A stretch of 64,000 bases of DNA from Paracoccus cavernae (lineage in GTDB: Bacteria; Pseudomonadota; Alphaproteobacteria; Rhodobacterales; Rhodobacteraceae): contig JAUFRC010000001.1 in assembly GCA_030410095.1 (NCBI GenBank), positions 2,782,501 through 2,846,500 on the forward strand, in the 5' to 3' direction. A model generated the notes under the pieces. The model searched no databases. It had not been told where the DNA came from and saw only the letters and a program-made list of their open reading frames with translations. A program made the position numbers and the translations under genes. Shown here piece by piece: positions 11,343 through 20,303 of this stretch; position 1 is the first letter of the stretch; each line of letters starts with the position of its first letter.

Positions 11343-13021
11343 ATGGATATTATTCAAATGGCTTGCGAGCCACTCTTGCGGCATGATGACTTAGCTGTAT
11401 CATCAGCCGCGCTTGAGATCGCGGCAGCTGATTTGCGTCGCGACGCGGAGCATGAAAAGATTTGCGCGCAAAAAGACGCTGCCTACTCAGTGCTGAGCGC
11501 CAAATGTAAGGTGGCGACCGCAGAATGGAAGCGTTGCAAGGAGCAGCTTGCCACCCTAAAGCTCGTAATCTTCGCACAGAGCAGTGAGAAGACGGCGAAA
11601 TCGGGAACGGAAAATATCGGGGAGACGCTATCCGGAATTGTCCCCGATAACGATGAGTCCAAGGACGGGGTGGAAAACGGGATCGAGGCTGGTTCCGTCA
11701 CAACGGGGCAAGTCACTGATGCCCCCAACGAACATCATCGGGAAAGCGAGCCGTCAGACTGCCGGACAATATTCCCCGGGCGCTCGAGGTCCACGAACCG
11801 CCATCTACCAGCTGCGATTACTGCGGCTGTCAGGCAACTGTGATTGGTGTCCAAATCGTCGAGAAAGTAGGTTTCCGGCCAGCCAGGGTCGTGGTGACTG
11901 AGCAGCGATTTCCTAAGTACAAGTGTCCGGGCTGCAAGACAGTCTTTCAGGCAAAGGTACCTGATCAGGCCTTTGATTTTACCAAGTACGGTCCCGAACT
12001 GCGAGCGGGCATCGCAACGAGTAAGTTCGCCGACTTCCTTCCCTTGTTCCGTATCGAGCAGATCTTCGAACGATCAGGCGCCAAAATCCATCGTGGGACA
12101 CTGAGCCGGTTGATGACCAGCACAGTTGAAGCGCTTAAGCCAGTCTACGAGGCGCTTCTTGAGGATGTTCGCGCTTCCGGCAAGCTGCATATGGACGAAA
12201 CCATAATGCCGCAATTCGTGCCAGGGAATGGAAAAGTCCGGAATTGCTATGCTTGGGCATTGTGCAGAGATGATAGACGCTGGTTGGGCAACCTACCTGC
12301 TGCCGTGGTCTTCGACTTCGCTCAATCTCGGGCGGGCGAGCACGGTGAGCGGTTCCTTGGTGATTTCCGAGAAGTACTGCAGGTCGATGGCTTCCCCGGG
12401 TATAACCGGCTGACCAGCGAGGGTCGTCCAAACGGTCCCATCAAGCTCGCTTATTGCTGGTCTCACGTCCGACGGCGTTTCCATCAGCTTTGGCTATCGA
12501 CCAAATCCATGGCTGCAAAGCACCTCCTTGATCAGATCAATGCCATGTACGGGATCGAACAGCGGATAGCGGGAACGCCCGCCAGCCATCGGCTCAGTGT
12601 ACGCAAACGGGAGACCGCTCCTCTCGCCGCTGAACTCAAGAGCAGCTTGGAGCAGACGGCAGCATCTATCGCAACGAAGTCCATCCTCGGCGAGGCTATC
12701 AGCTATACGCTGAATCTATGGGACGGCCTGCTTGTGTTCCTGTCGGATGGCCGCGTCGAAATGGACAATAACCCGGTAGAAAATGCCATTCGGCCGATTG
12801 CGCTTTTGCGCAAGAACGCCCTTTTCGCTGGATCTGAGGTTGGCGGAAGGAACTGGGCGATCATGGCCAGTCTGGTCGGTACCTGCAAGCTTCACGGCGT
12901 CGAACCCTACACCTACTTCACATGGGTGTTTGAGCAGTTGGCAAAGAAGTTGCCCCGGTCCGAGTATCATAGGCTGATGCCGTGGAACTGCCCGAAAGGT
13001 CGGTACAAGGCCAAGGACTAA
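11343..13021 (+). CDS. tnpC: IS66 family DDE transposase TnpC
   Basis: The product is about 558 residues. An N-terminal helical region (IAAADLRRDAEHEKICAQKD) is followed by a CxxC-containing zinc-binding segment (SCDYCGCQATV, then YKCPGCKTVF). The DDE catalytic core follows: D in LHMDETIMPQF, D in VLQVDGFPGYN, and E in MDNNPVENAIRPIALLRKNA, the classic IS66 signature. One shift near 11745 joins the two frames (RLPDNIPRALEVHEPP just after). It is the catalytic partner of tnpA/tnpB at the left end, in the same orientation but 7.1 kb away. Another 1.56 kb, including the exporter gene, separates it from the right inverted repeat. Confidence 0.93.
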
Positions 13022-13182
13022 CGTCAGCCCGCGGAGCTAGCTCCAGCCGGCATCAGCTTGGCGGGAGCAAACTCAGCATTAATAAAAAGGGTGGCGGTCA
13101 GTTTGATCGCCATCCCAGACTGTGCTATGCGCTCTCGGGCAAGAGGGAGATCGACATGGGACCGAAGAAAGCACGCCGCTAA

Positions 13183-13214
13183 GCCGCCACAACCCTGACT
13201 TTGGTTGTTGCGGC
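13183..13214 (+). terminator. Hairpin between tnpC and the exporter gene
   Basis: GCCGCcACAACC pairs with GGTTGTTGCGGC, with one mismatch and an 8-nt loop. It lies 160 bp after the tnpC stop and 66 bp before the exporter start. There is no T run, so its terminator function is uncertain. It could instead be an attenuator of the exporter gene. Confidence 0.5.
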
Positions 13215-13279
13215 CGTCACATGGTCAGCGCGCTTGCGTCCCTGAACGGCCGTCGGATTCATTCCTACGGAAGCTACCC

Positions 13280-14494
13280 ATGCAAACCCAACCTTTACGG
13301 CTGTGGAATTACAGCCTGACAGTCGCGCTCGCGCTGCTGATCCCATTTAATTTGATCGCCTCGCTCGGGATGGATATCTATCTGCCCATTGTTCCCGCAA
13401 TGCCGTCTATCCTCGGCACCAGCCCCTCTATCATTCAGCTGACCCTGACGCTTTACATGATCATGCTGGGCGTCGGTCAGGTGGTCTTCGGCCCGATCTC
13501 TGACGGGATCGGCCGGCGTCCCGTGCTGGCGTTCGGGGCCATCCTGTTCGTTCTGTCCAGCTTCGGTCTTGGCGCGGTTTCGACGGCCGCGCCGTTCGTT
13601 GCCCTTCGTGGCGCCCAGGCACTTGGCGCGTCTGCCATGCTTGTCGCGATCTTCGCGACCATTCGCGATGTCTATGCCGATAGACCCGAAAGCGGCACGA
13701 TTTACAGCCTCATGAACGCTATGCTGTCCTTTGTTCCAGCGCTTGGTCCGATCATCGGCGCAATCGTGGCCGAAGCCTTTGGCTGGCGCTGGATCTTCTA
13801 CCTGCTGGGAATCGCCGCGCTCATCCTGACCGCTGCCATTCTGCCGAAATGGAGAGAAACTCGCGTCAGAAGGGCTGAGCCAACCAACCTCACCGCGCGG
13901 GACATCCTGAGCAGCCGCGCCTTCTGGGCCTATACGTTCGCCTTTGGCACGGCGATGGGTGCGTTCTTTGTCTTCTTCTCGACCGCCCCACGCCTGCTCA
14001 TTGAGCGCGCCGGATATGGTGAGTTTGGCTTCAGCGTGGCCTTTGCAACCGTTGCCGTAGTCATGATCGCGGTTTCGCGCTTCGCAGCTATCTTCGTCGA
14101 TAGATGGGGAGTACGCGGTTGCGCCTGCCGCGGTTTGCTCCTGATGTTGGCTGGAGCGCTTCTGCTCTTGCTTGGACACCTGATCCTCGCCCCGTCACTG
14201 CTCTCCTTCATCATGCCGATGTGGCTCGTTGCAGTTGGGATCGTGATGATCGGCTCGGTCACAGCCAACGGTGCGCTCGCGGAATTTGGCGAGATCGCCG
14301 GGATGGCCGTCGCGCTGCATTTCTGCGTGCAAAGCTTGATCGTGGGGGTCGTGGGGACGGCTTTTGTCGTCATGCTCGGAGGCGATACCGCACTGCCCTT
14401 GATCACCTACACTACGATCATGGCGAGCGTTTCGTTTGCTTGGGTTAGAGCAGCAGGAAGCGACACACGTCAGTGCATTGAAAAATATCAATAA
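13280..14494 (+). CDS. FloR/CmlA-like MFS drug exporter (putative phenicol efflux)
   Basis: The product is 404 residues, the same length as FloR, from ATG 13280. A longer frame to 13205 adds 25 non-hydrophobic residues and is not preferred. Twelve membrane helices are predicted by eye. Blocks that match the florfenicol/chloramphenicol exporters FloR and CmlA as I remember them include ASLGMDIYLPIVPAMPSIL, IQLTLTLYMIMLGVGQVVFG, GRRPVL, SAMLVAIFAT-RDVYADRPE, FVFFSTAPRLLIERAGY, ALAEFGEIAGMAVA and HFCVQSLIVGVVGT. The family uses the proton gradient to expel phenicols. The gene is the last cargo before the right inverted repeat and is followed by a strong hairpin. Whether it confers resistance cannot be told from sequence. 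Confidence 0.85.
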   Translation: MQTQPLRLWNYSLTVALALLIPFNLIASLGMDIYLPIVPAMPSILGTSPSIIQLTLTLYMIMLGVGQVVFGPISDGIGRRPVLAFGAILFVLSSFGLGAVSTAAPFVALRGAQALGASAMLVAIFATIRDVYADRPESGTIYSLMNAMLSFVPALGPIIGAIVAEAFGWRWIFYLLGIAALILTAAILPKWRETRVRRAEPTNLTARDILSSRAFWAYTFAFGTAMGAFFVFFSTAPRLLIERAGYGEFGFSVAFATVAVVMIAVSRFAAIFVDRWGVRGCACRGLLLMLAGALLLLLGHLILAPSLLSFIMPMWLVAVGIVMIGSVTANGALAEFGEIAGMAVALHFCVQSLIVGVVGTAFVVMLGGDTALPLITYTTIMASVSFAWVRAAGSDTRQCIEKYQ

Positions 14495-14517
14495 ACTGCC
14501 AAATTACACGTCGGAAG

Positions 14518-14543
14518 GTAAACTGGCGCTTGCGCCAGTTTAC
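14518..14543 (+). terminator. Perfect 12-bp hairpin after the exporter gene
   Basis: GTAAACTGGCGC and GCGCCAGTTTAC flank two bases. It lies 23 bp after the exporter stop and 34 bp before the right inverted repeat. It is probably a transcript end or protects the transposon edge from read-out. There is no long T run. Confidence 0.65.
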
Positions 14544-14577
14544 TCGACCTAGATCAATGCGAACAGGAATAAGGCCG

Positions 14578-14598
14578 GGGGTCATATGCACCGCTTAC
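14578..14598 (-). repeat. Right terminal inverted repeat of the IS66-type transposon
   Basis: Read on the minus strand this begins GTAAGCGGTGCATATGACCC. It matches the left end over all 21 bases. Confidence 0.95.
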
Positions 14599-14606
14599 GG
14601 CCCATT
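14599..14606. repeat. Target-site duplication, right copy
   Basis: GGCCCATT, identical to 3391-3398, directly abuts the right inverted repeat. Confidence 0.95.
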
Positions 14607-14900
14607 CAGGACCCGCGATAACTATATCCCTTCACTCGACTCCGGTGCCGCCATTGCCGGCTTGAACTTGGCAAGCTTTGGCCGCTGATGGTCGCCCTTT
14701 CCTTTTGGAAACCACGCAAGGGAGAGAAAAAGGAAACGTTCTTATCAAGGTCGCGACCAAAGGTGCGGTAGCGCGGTCCCGCGACAAGACAGCGCGAGCC
14801 GGCGGAGGCAAGTCACTGAAAAGTCGCAAGCTTTTTCCGAAAGGATATGTGGCGCTAAGGCGCGGCGGCGCGATCAATGGCCCGCCACGCCCTTTGAATG
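14607..14900. other. Right flank of the transposon, no gene recognised
   Basis: This 294-bp stretch separates the transposon from the kdgK stop. Frames on both strands show no family motif. It is the native continuation of the 3087-3390 segment. Confidence 0.5.
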
Positions 14901-15806
14901 TCACGTCTCGAGATCGCCCTGCGGGATCAGCGCGCCGGGATGGCGGACCACCCGTGCGGCGAGGTCATGGCCTGCGCGTGCAGCTGTTTCCATATCCGCG
15001 CCTTGAAGGCGGGCCGAAAGATAGCCGCCGTTGAAGGAATCGCCCGCGCCGGTTGTGTCGGTCGGGGTCACGGACGGGAAATGCGGTGCGGCATGGGTGG
15101 TCTCGTTGCGCAAGCAAAGCTTGCCGCCACCGTTCTTGACCACGATTTCGCTGGCCCCGAGCGCAAGATAGCGCGCGGCAGTCGCCTCGGGGTCGGCATC
15201 GCCGAACCATTGCGCCTCGTCGTCAAAGCTCGGCAGAACGATATCGGCCAAAGCGCCGGCCTCTGAGATCGCGGCGCGCAGGGTTTCGTGGTCGGGCCAA
15301 AGGCGCTCGCGGATATTGGGATCGAAGGCCAGCGTGCAGCCGCGCGCCTTGGCGTCGCGGAGGGCGGCGAACAGCGTCGCGCGGCCTTCGGGCGGCAGGA
15401 TCGCCACAGTGATCCCCGAGAAATAGCACAATTCGGCATCGGCAATGGCCGCAGCGAGAACCGCCGCATCATCGGCCAGACCCCGCGCCGCCGATTGGCC
15501 GCGCCAATAGGTAAAGCTGCGCTCGCCCTCGCTCAGGCTGATCGCGTAAAGGCCGATATTGCGGGCGCTTTCGCGCTGGATCGTGCTGGTGTCGATACCG
15601 GCCGCGGTCAGGAAGGCCAGCATCTCTCCCGAGAAACGGTCCTCGCCGATGCGCGTCACATAAGAGACCTGCCATTCCGAGCCAAGCCGCGCGCGCAGAT
15701 ACCAGGCCGTGTTCAGCGTGTCGCCCGCATAGCCCATCCGCCACAAACCCTCGTCCGCTTGCGAGAGCTCGATCATACATTCCCCGATACAGGCGATTTT
15801 GCGCAT
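14901..15806 (-). CDS. kdgK: 2-dehydro-3-deoxygluconokinase (KDG kinase)
   Basis: This PfkB-family sugar kinase of 301 residues is intact. It opens KIACIGECMIELS and carries the GDTLNTAWYLRARLG substrate motif. It ends with the PfkB signature TPTDTTGAGDSFNGGYLSA, whose GAGD aspartate is the catalytic base. It phosphorylates 2-keto-3-deoxygluconate to KDPG in the cytoplasm. It is the last gene of the uxuA-uxuB-kdgK operon. The start ATG 15806 follows the uxuB end by about 11 bp with a GAAAGG ribosome site. Together the operon converts fructuronate/mannonate to KDPG for the Entner-Doudoroff aldolase, which is not in this window. Confidence 0.93.
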   Translation of the reverse strand: MRKIACIGECMIELSQADEGLWRMGYAGDTLNTAWYLRARLGSEWQVSYVTRIGEDRFSGEMLAFLTAAGIDTSTIQRESARNIGLYAISLSEGERSFTYWRGQSAARGLADDAAVLAAAIADAELCYFSGITVAILPPEGRATLFAALRDAKARGCTLAFDPNIRERLWPDHETLRAAISEAGALADIVLPSFDDEAQWFGDADPEATAARYLALGASEIVVKNGGGKLCLRNETTHAAPHFPSVTPTDTTGAGDSFNGGYLSARLQGADMETAARAGHDLAARVVRHPGALIPQGDLET

Positions 15807-15817
15807 GGGACGGCCTT

Positions 15818-17271
15818 TCAGTGGATTCCCGCCTCCTTGGCGATCGCCGGGATCATGCCGATCACCAGCATGGTTTCAAGCCGCGAAACACAGGCGTCGC
15901 GGAAAATGTCGGCGTTCAGGACAGGGGCAGAAGCTCGGGTAGAGCCGCCAAAGCGTCAAAGATCGGGGCAGCACCTTCCTTGCCCGCAAGCGCGGCGGTG
16001 ATTTCGGCTTCGCGGGGGTCGTTCAGGGCGTAGCCTTTGCCCGCCTCGTCCCGACCCAAAGCGTAGCGCATCCATGCAGCGGTCGCGAAGGCAAAGGCCG
16101 CGATGTCCTGACCTGCCGCCAGAGCCTCGCAGGCGGGCGCAAAATGCGCTGGGGCATCTTCTGGCTGCCGTCCATTGCGATCTGGGCCGTGGCATGGGCG
16201 ATCGCGGGGTTCTGAAAGCGCGCGACCAGTGCCTCGGCATAGGCGGCCGGATCGGGCGCACCTTCGGGCAGGCTTGCGGCCGCCGCGCCGAGGTGGCGGC
16301 GCACCAGCAGGGACAGCGCCGGATCGGCCATGACATCGCGCACGAAAGGTCTGCCCGAGAGGAAACCGGCATAGGCCAGCATCGAATGGCTGCCGTTCAG
16401 CATGCGCAGCTTCATCGCCTCATAAGGGCGCACATCGCTGGTCAGGGTTGCGCCCATCGCTTCCCATGCCGGGCGGCCCGAAGGAAATGGTCCTCGATCA
16501 CCCATTGCGAAAAGGGCTCGGTTTCGACGGCCGCGAGATCCTCGGCCCCGATCAGGGCTGCGGCCTCGGCAAGGTCGCTTCGGTGCTGCGCGGGGTGATG
16601 CGGTCGACCATGCTCGAGGGCGAGGCGACTTCGGCCTCGATTCTTGCGGCCAAATCCTCGCCATGGGCAAGGCGGGCGAAGTCCATGACGGCGAGCTTCA
16701 GCAGCCTGCCGTTGTCGGGCAGGTTGTCGCAAGAGAGCATGGTGAAGGGCGGCACGCCCGCAGCAAAGCGGCGCTTCAGCCCCAGCGCGAGCAGGCCGAG
16801 AACGCCGCTTGGTGCCTCGGGGCGGGCCAGATCGGCGGCAACGGCGGGGTGATCGGGATCGCAGCCGCCCGAGCGGCGCAGCCCGTAGCCCTTTTCCGTC
16901 ACCGTCATGCTGACGATGCGGCAGGCGGGATCGCCGATCGCGGCAAGAACATCTTGCGCCACCGTCTCGCCGGAGAGGACCCGGGCCAAAGCCCCGACGA
17001 CCTGCGCCTTTGTCACGGTGCCCTTGATCAGCAAACTATAGCGCCCGTCCTGCGGATTGAGTGCGCGGGCGACGTCCTGACCGCGCAGGCTGGCACCGAT
17101 CACGCGCCAATCGCCGCCTTCGGCTGCCATCGCGGCTTCGGTATAGGCGCAAAGATGGGCGCGCGCGAAAGCCCCGAGGCCGAGGTGGACAATGCCCACG
17201 CCGCGCGCCTCTGGGTCATAGGCGGGCCAGTCGGCCCCTTGGTTCCGCGGGGTCTGTGACGTCAGCCTCAT
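15818..17271 (-). CDS. uxuB: Fructuronate reductase / D-mannonate oxidoreductase (frameshifted)
   Basis: A mannitol-dehydrogenase-family protein of about 484 residues once joined across one-base shifts near 16600-16650, 16490, 16150 and 15916. The N-terminus has the NAD-binding segment GVGIVHLGLGAFARAHLCAY. The middle has the family signature FTMLSCDNLPDNGRLL. The last 33 residues (ADIFRDACVSRLETMLV to AKEAGIH) follow an apparent early stop at 15916-15918. Counting them gives the normal family length and tight spacing to kdgK. The start overlaps the uxuA stop as ATGA. It interconverts fructuronate and D-mannonate with NADH. Several shifts in one gene are odd, but all conserved blocks remain. 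Confidence 0.82.
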
Positions 17272-18498
17272 GCGCGCGCCGCCTGCATCTGGTGGCGCAC
17301 TTCGGGATGGGACAGGGCGGTCATGATCCCGCGCAGCTCGGCCAGACCCTTGAGCCGTCCGATCGAGGGATAGCCAGGCTGTGCGCGGCGGTTGAGATCG
17401 TCGAGGATATCCTGCCCGTGATCGGGACGCATCGGGATCTGCCAATCGGCGCGGCCTTCGGCACGACGACGTGCCTCCTCGTCAAGAACGGCCGCGATCA
17501 TCGCTACCATATCGGTGCCGCCCTCCAGATGCCCCGCCTCGTGGAAGGAGCCGAAATTGGTCGGCGTCTCGATCGCCACATTGCGCAGATGGAGGAAATG
17601 TACGCGATCCCCCAGCCGCCGCATCATCCCCGGCAGATCATTGTCGCGCCGCGCCCCGAGCGAGCCCGAGCAAAGCGTGATTCCGTTCGCGCCCAGATCG
17701 ACGGCCTCCATGACCTGACGGTAATCCGCCTCGGTAGACATGACGCGCGGCAGACCCAGAAGCGGAACCGGCGGATCGTCGGGGTGACAGCAAAGCCGCA
17801 TCCCCAACTCTTGTGCCAGCGGCGTGACCTCCGACAGGAAGTCGATGAGATGGCGACGCAATTGCTCGGCGGAATCGCGTCATATTCGGCGATATGGCGG
17901 CGCACATCATCCAGCGTAAAGCTTTCCGCCGCACCGGGCAGACCGAACACGACATTGCCCGCAAGCTGCCCGCGCCGCGCGGCATCCATGCCTGCAAAGC
18001 GCGCGGCGGCTTCGGCCACCGTCGCGGCGTCAAAGCTCTCCGCCGCGCCGCGACGTGCGAGGATATGGATGTCGAAGGCCGCGAAATCGACGAGATCAAA
18101 GCGCATGCAGGTCGCGCCGGTCGGAACGCGGTAGGCCAGATCGGTTCGCGTCCAATCCAGAACCGGCATGAAGTTGTAGCAAACAACCTCGATCCCCGAT
18201 TGTTTGAGGTGGCGCAGGCTTTGCTTCCAGTTCGCGATATGCGCCTTCCAATCGCCCTTCTGCTTCTTGATGTCCTCGGAAACCGGCAGGCTTTCGACCA
18301 CTTCCCAAGCCAGCCCGGACGGCGCACCATCCTTCATCCGGCCGATTTCGTCCTGCCGCTTGCGGATCTCTTCGACCGGCCAGACCGCGCCTGTCGGCAT
18401 GTGATGAAGCGCCGAAACAACCCCTCGACCCCTGCCTGAAGCATGTCGTCAACGGATGTCAGATCCTTGGGCCCGAACCAGCGCCACGTCTGCCGCAT
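17268..18498 (-). CDS. uxuA: Mannonate dehydratase (frameshifted)
   Basis: The product is about 410 residues from ATG 18498, behind GAGGAGAGAG. It begins [20 protein letters not shown], followed by GVEG(V)[18 protein letters not shown], the canonical UxuA N-terminus. Later come [18 protein letters not shown] and the metal-site segments [20 protein letters not shown] and [17 protein letters not shown]. Shifts are needed near 18410 and 17860. It removes water from D-mannonate to give 2-keto-3-deoxygluconate. It is the first gene of the hexuronate operon and diverges from glpK across 222 bp. Confidence 0.88.
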
Positions 18499-18720
18499 TT
18501 GCTCTCTCCTCCTCGATGCCGGAGCATTCTGCGAAAATGCCGACTAGTATGCAAGTTGCCATTGTGCCGCTCTGCCCGATTTCTTCATCACCCAAATACC
18601 CGTGCACCGGTGCCGCCAGCGCGATCCGGCATCGGCGATGCGGCGGGGGCGATTTCCCTTGCCAGCTTGGCGGTGATGACCAAGTCTGGCGGGAATGACA
18701 GCCAACAGGACGGAACCGGT
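18499..18720. promoter_or_regulatory. Divergent promoter region of uxuA and glpK
   Basis: This is 222 bp between two divergent starts. It must contain both promoters. I cannot point to clear -35/-10 boxes or an operator. Confidence 0.4.
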
Positions 18721-20208
18721 ATGAGGTTCATTCTCGCCATCGATCAGGGGACGACCTCGACCCGCGCCATCCTTTTCGACCAGAACCTCAAGGTCGCTGC
18801 CGTCTCCCAACAGGAGTTCCCGCAGCATTTTCCCGCTTCGGGCTGGGTCGAACATGATGCGGGCGATCTTTGGACCAGCGCGGCAGGGACCGCGCGGGCG
18901 GTGATCGAGAAAGCGCGGATCAAGGCCACAAGCATTGCCGCGATCGGCATCACCAACCAGCGCGAGACAAGTGTGCTCTGGGACCGCGCCACCGGCAAGC
19001 CGCTGGCCCGCGCGATCGTTTGGCAGGACCGCCGCACCGCCGCATTCTGCGCCGAACTGCGCGAGGCGGGCCACGAGGCGATGATTACCGAGCGGACCGG
19101 CCTTTTGCTGGACCCCTATTTCTCGGGAACGAAGCTCAAATGGCTGCTCGACACCATCCCCGATGCCCGTGCGCGTGCGCTGCGCGGCGAGCTGGCCTTC
19201 GGTACCGTAGACAGCTGGCTGATCTGGAACCTGACGGGCGGGCGCAGCCATGTGACCGATGCGACCAATGCCGCGCGTACCATGCTGTTCAATATCCGCA
19301 CCAACCAATGGGACAAGGATATCTGCGCGCTGCTCGACATCCCGATGGCGCTTCTGCCCGAAGTCTTTGATTGCGCCGCCGATTTCGGCCGCAGCCGTGC
19401 CGATCTTTTCGGCCACGAGATCCCTATCCTCGGTGTTGCGGGCGACCAGCATGCCGCGACGGTGGGACAAGCCTGTTTCACGCCCGGCATGATGAAATCG
19501 ACCTATGGCACCGGCTGTTTCGCGATGCTCAATATCGGGCGCGATTTCGTGACCTCGAAGAATCGGCTCCTGACCACGATCGCCTATCGTCTCAACGGCG
19601 AGACGACCTATGCGCTGGAGGGCTCGATCTTTATCGCGGGGGCGGTGGTGCAATGGCTGCGCGACGGGCTCAAAATCATCCGCGACGCCTCCGAGACCCA
19701 GCCCTTGGCGATTGCTGCGGACGATACCCAACATCTGGTGATGGTCCCCGCCTTTACCGGCCTTGGCGCGCCTTATTGGAAGCCCGATTGCCGCGGTGCG
19801 ATCTACGGGCTGACGCGCAGCTCCGGCCCCAAGGAATTCGCGCGCGCCGCGCTTGAAAGCGTGGGTTTCCAGACCCGCGACCTGCTGGATGCGATGCGCG
19901 CCGATTGGGGCATGGCCGAGGATGCCATCCTGCGCGTCGATGGCGGCATGGTGGCCAGCGATTGGACGATGCAGTTTCTGGCCGATATCCTCGGGACCAG
20001 CGTCGACCGGCCGGAGATGACGGAAACCACGGCGCTGGGGGCCGCCTATCTGGCGGGACTTCAGGCCGGACTTTGCCCCTCGCCACAGGATTTTGCCAAG
20101 AACTGGGCGCTCGAGCGCCGTTTCGATCCGAAAATGGACGCTGGTGCGCGCGCCGATAAATATGCGCGCTGGGTGAAGGCGGTGCAGGCGACGATGATGG
20201 TCACCTGA
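18721..20208 (+). CDS. glpK: Glycerol kinase
   Basis: The product is 495 residues, full length and intact. The FGGY-family N-terminus is [18 protein letters not shown] (phosphate-binding). The middle has [19 protein letters not shown]. The C-terminal FGGY signature is [20 protein letters not shown], with the ADP-site [20 protein letters not shown] chose ATG 18721 because the upstream extension is not glycerol-kinase-like. It converts glycerol and ATP to sn-glycerol 3-phosphate. No glpD, glpF or glpR lies nearby, so it appears as a single gene. Confidence 0.95.
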   Translation: MRFILAIDQGTTSTRAILFDQNLKVAAVSQQEFPQHFPASGWVEHDAGDLWTSAAGTARAVIEKARIKATSIAAIGITNQRETSVLWDRATGKPLARAIVWQDRRTAAFCAELREAGHEAMITERTGLLLDPYFSGTKLKWLLDTIPDARARALRGELAFGTVDSWLIWNLTGGRSHVTDATNAARTMLFNIRTNQWDKDICALLDIPMALLPEVFDCAADFGRSRADLFGHEIPILGVAGDQHAATVGQACFTPGMMKSTYGTGCFAMLNIGRDFVTSKNRLLTTIAYRLNGETTYALEGSIFIAGAVVQWLRDGLKIIRDASETQPLAIAADDTQHLVMVPAFTGLGAPYWKPDCRGAIYGLTRSSGPKEFARAALESVGFQTRDLLDAMRADWGMAEDAILRVDGGMVASDWTMQFLADILGTSVDRPEMTETTALGAAYLAGLQAGLCPSPQDFAKNWALERRFDPKMDAGARADKYARWVKAVQATMMVT

Positions 20209-20246
20209 CGGACCGCGCGTTCTCCATGCTGGTGCACCCATGAAAA

Positions 20247-20274
20247 AGCCGCCGGAGCATGCTCCGGCGGCTTT
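20247..20274. terminator. Bidirectional terminator between glpK and pchF
   Basis: AAGCCGCCGGAGC and GCTCCGGCGGCTT form a near-perfect stem between convergent genes, with A and T tracts on the flanks. Confidence 0.85.
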
Positions 20275-20303
20275 CTTTCCGCCCTCCCTCAGCCAGGGAA
20301 AGG

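Larger units (their letters stand above)
3399..14598 (+). mobile_element. 11.2-kb IS66-family transposon carrying passenger genes
   Basis: The element is 11,200 bp, bounded by perfect 21-bp inverted repeats and flanked by perfect 8-bp direct repeats. tnpA and tnpB are at the left end. tnpC is at 11343-13021, in the same orientation and canonical order but displaced by 7.1 kb of cargo. The cargo is an AAA+ ATPase and small partner, a nuclease/ATPase defence-like pair, a degraded GNAT gene, a hairpin-rich noncoding stretch and, right of tnpC, a FloR-like exporter. No second IS66 copy or internal copy of the ends was seen. This is therefore a single unit with a split transposition module rather than a composite of two ISs. 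The exact target duplication implies fairly recent transposition as one piece. Confidence 0.9.

Noticed and set aside
3399-14598. Composite transposon made of two IS66 copies
   Set aside because: There is only one tnpA, one tnpB and one tnpC, and only one pair of ends. The left and right parts complement rather than duplicate each other.
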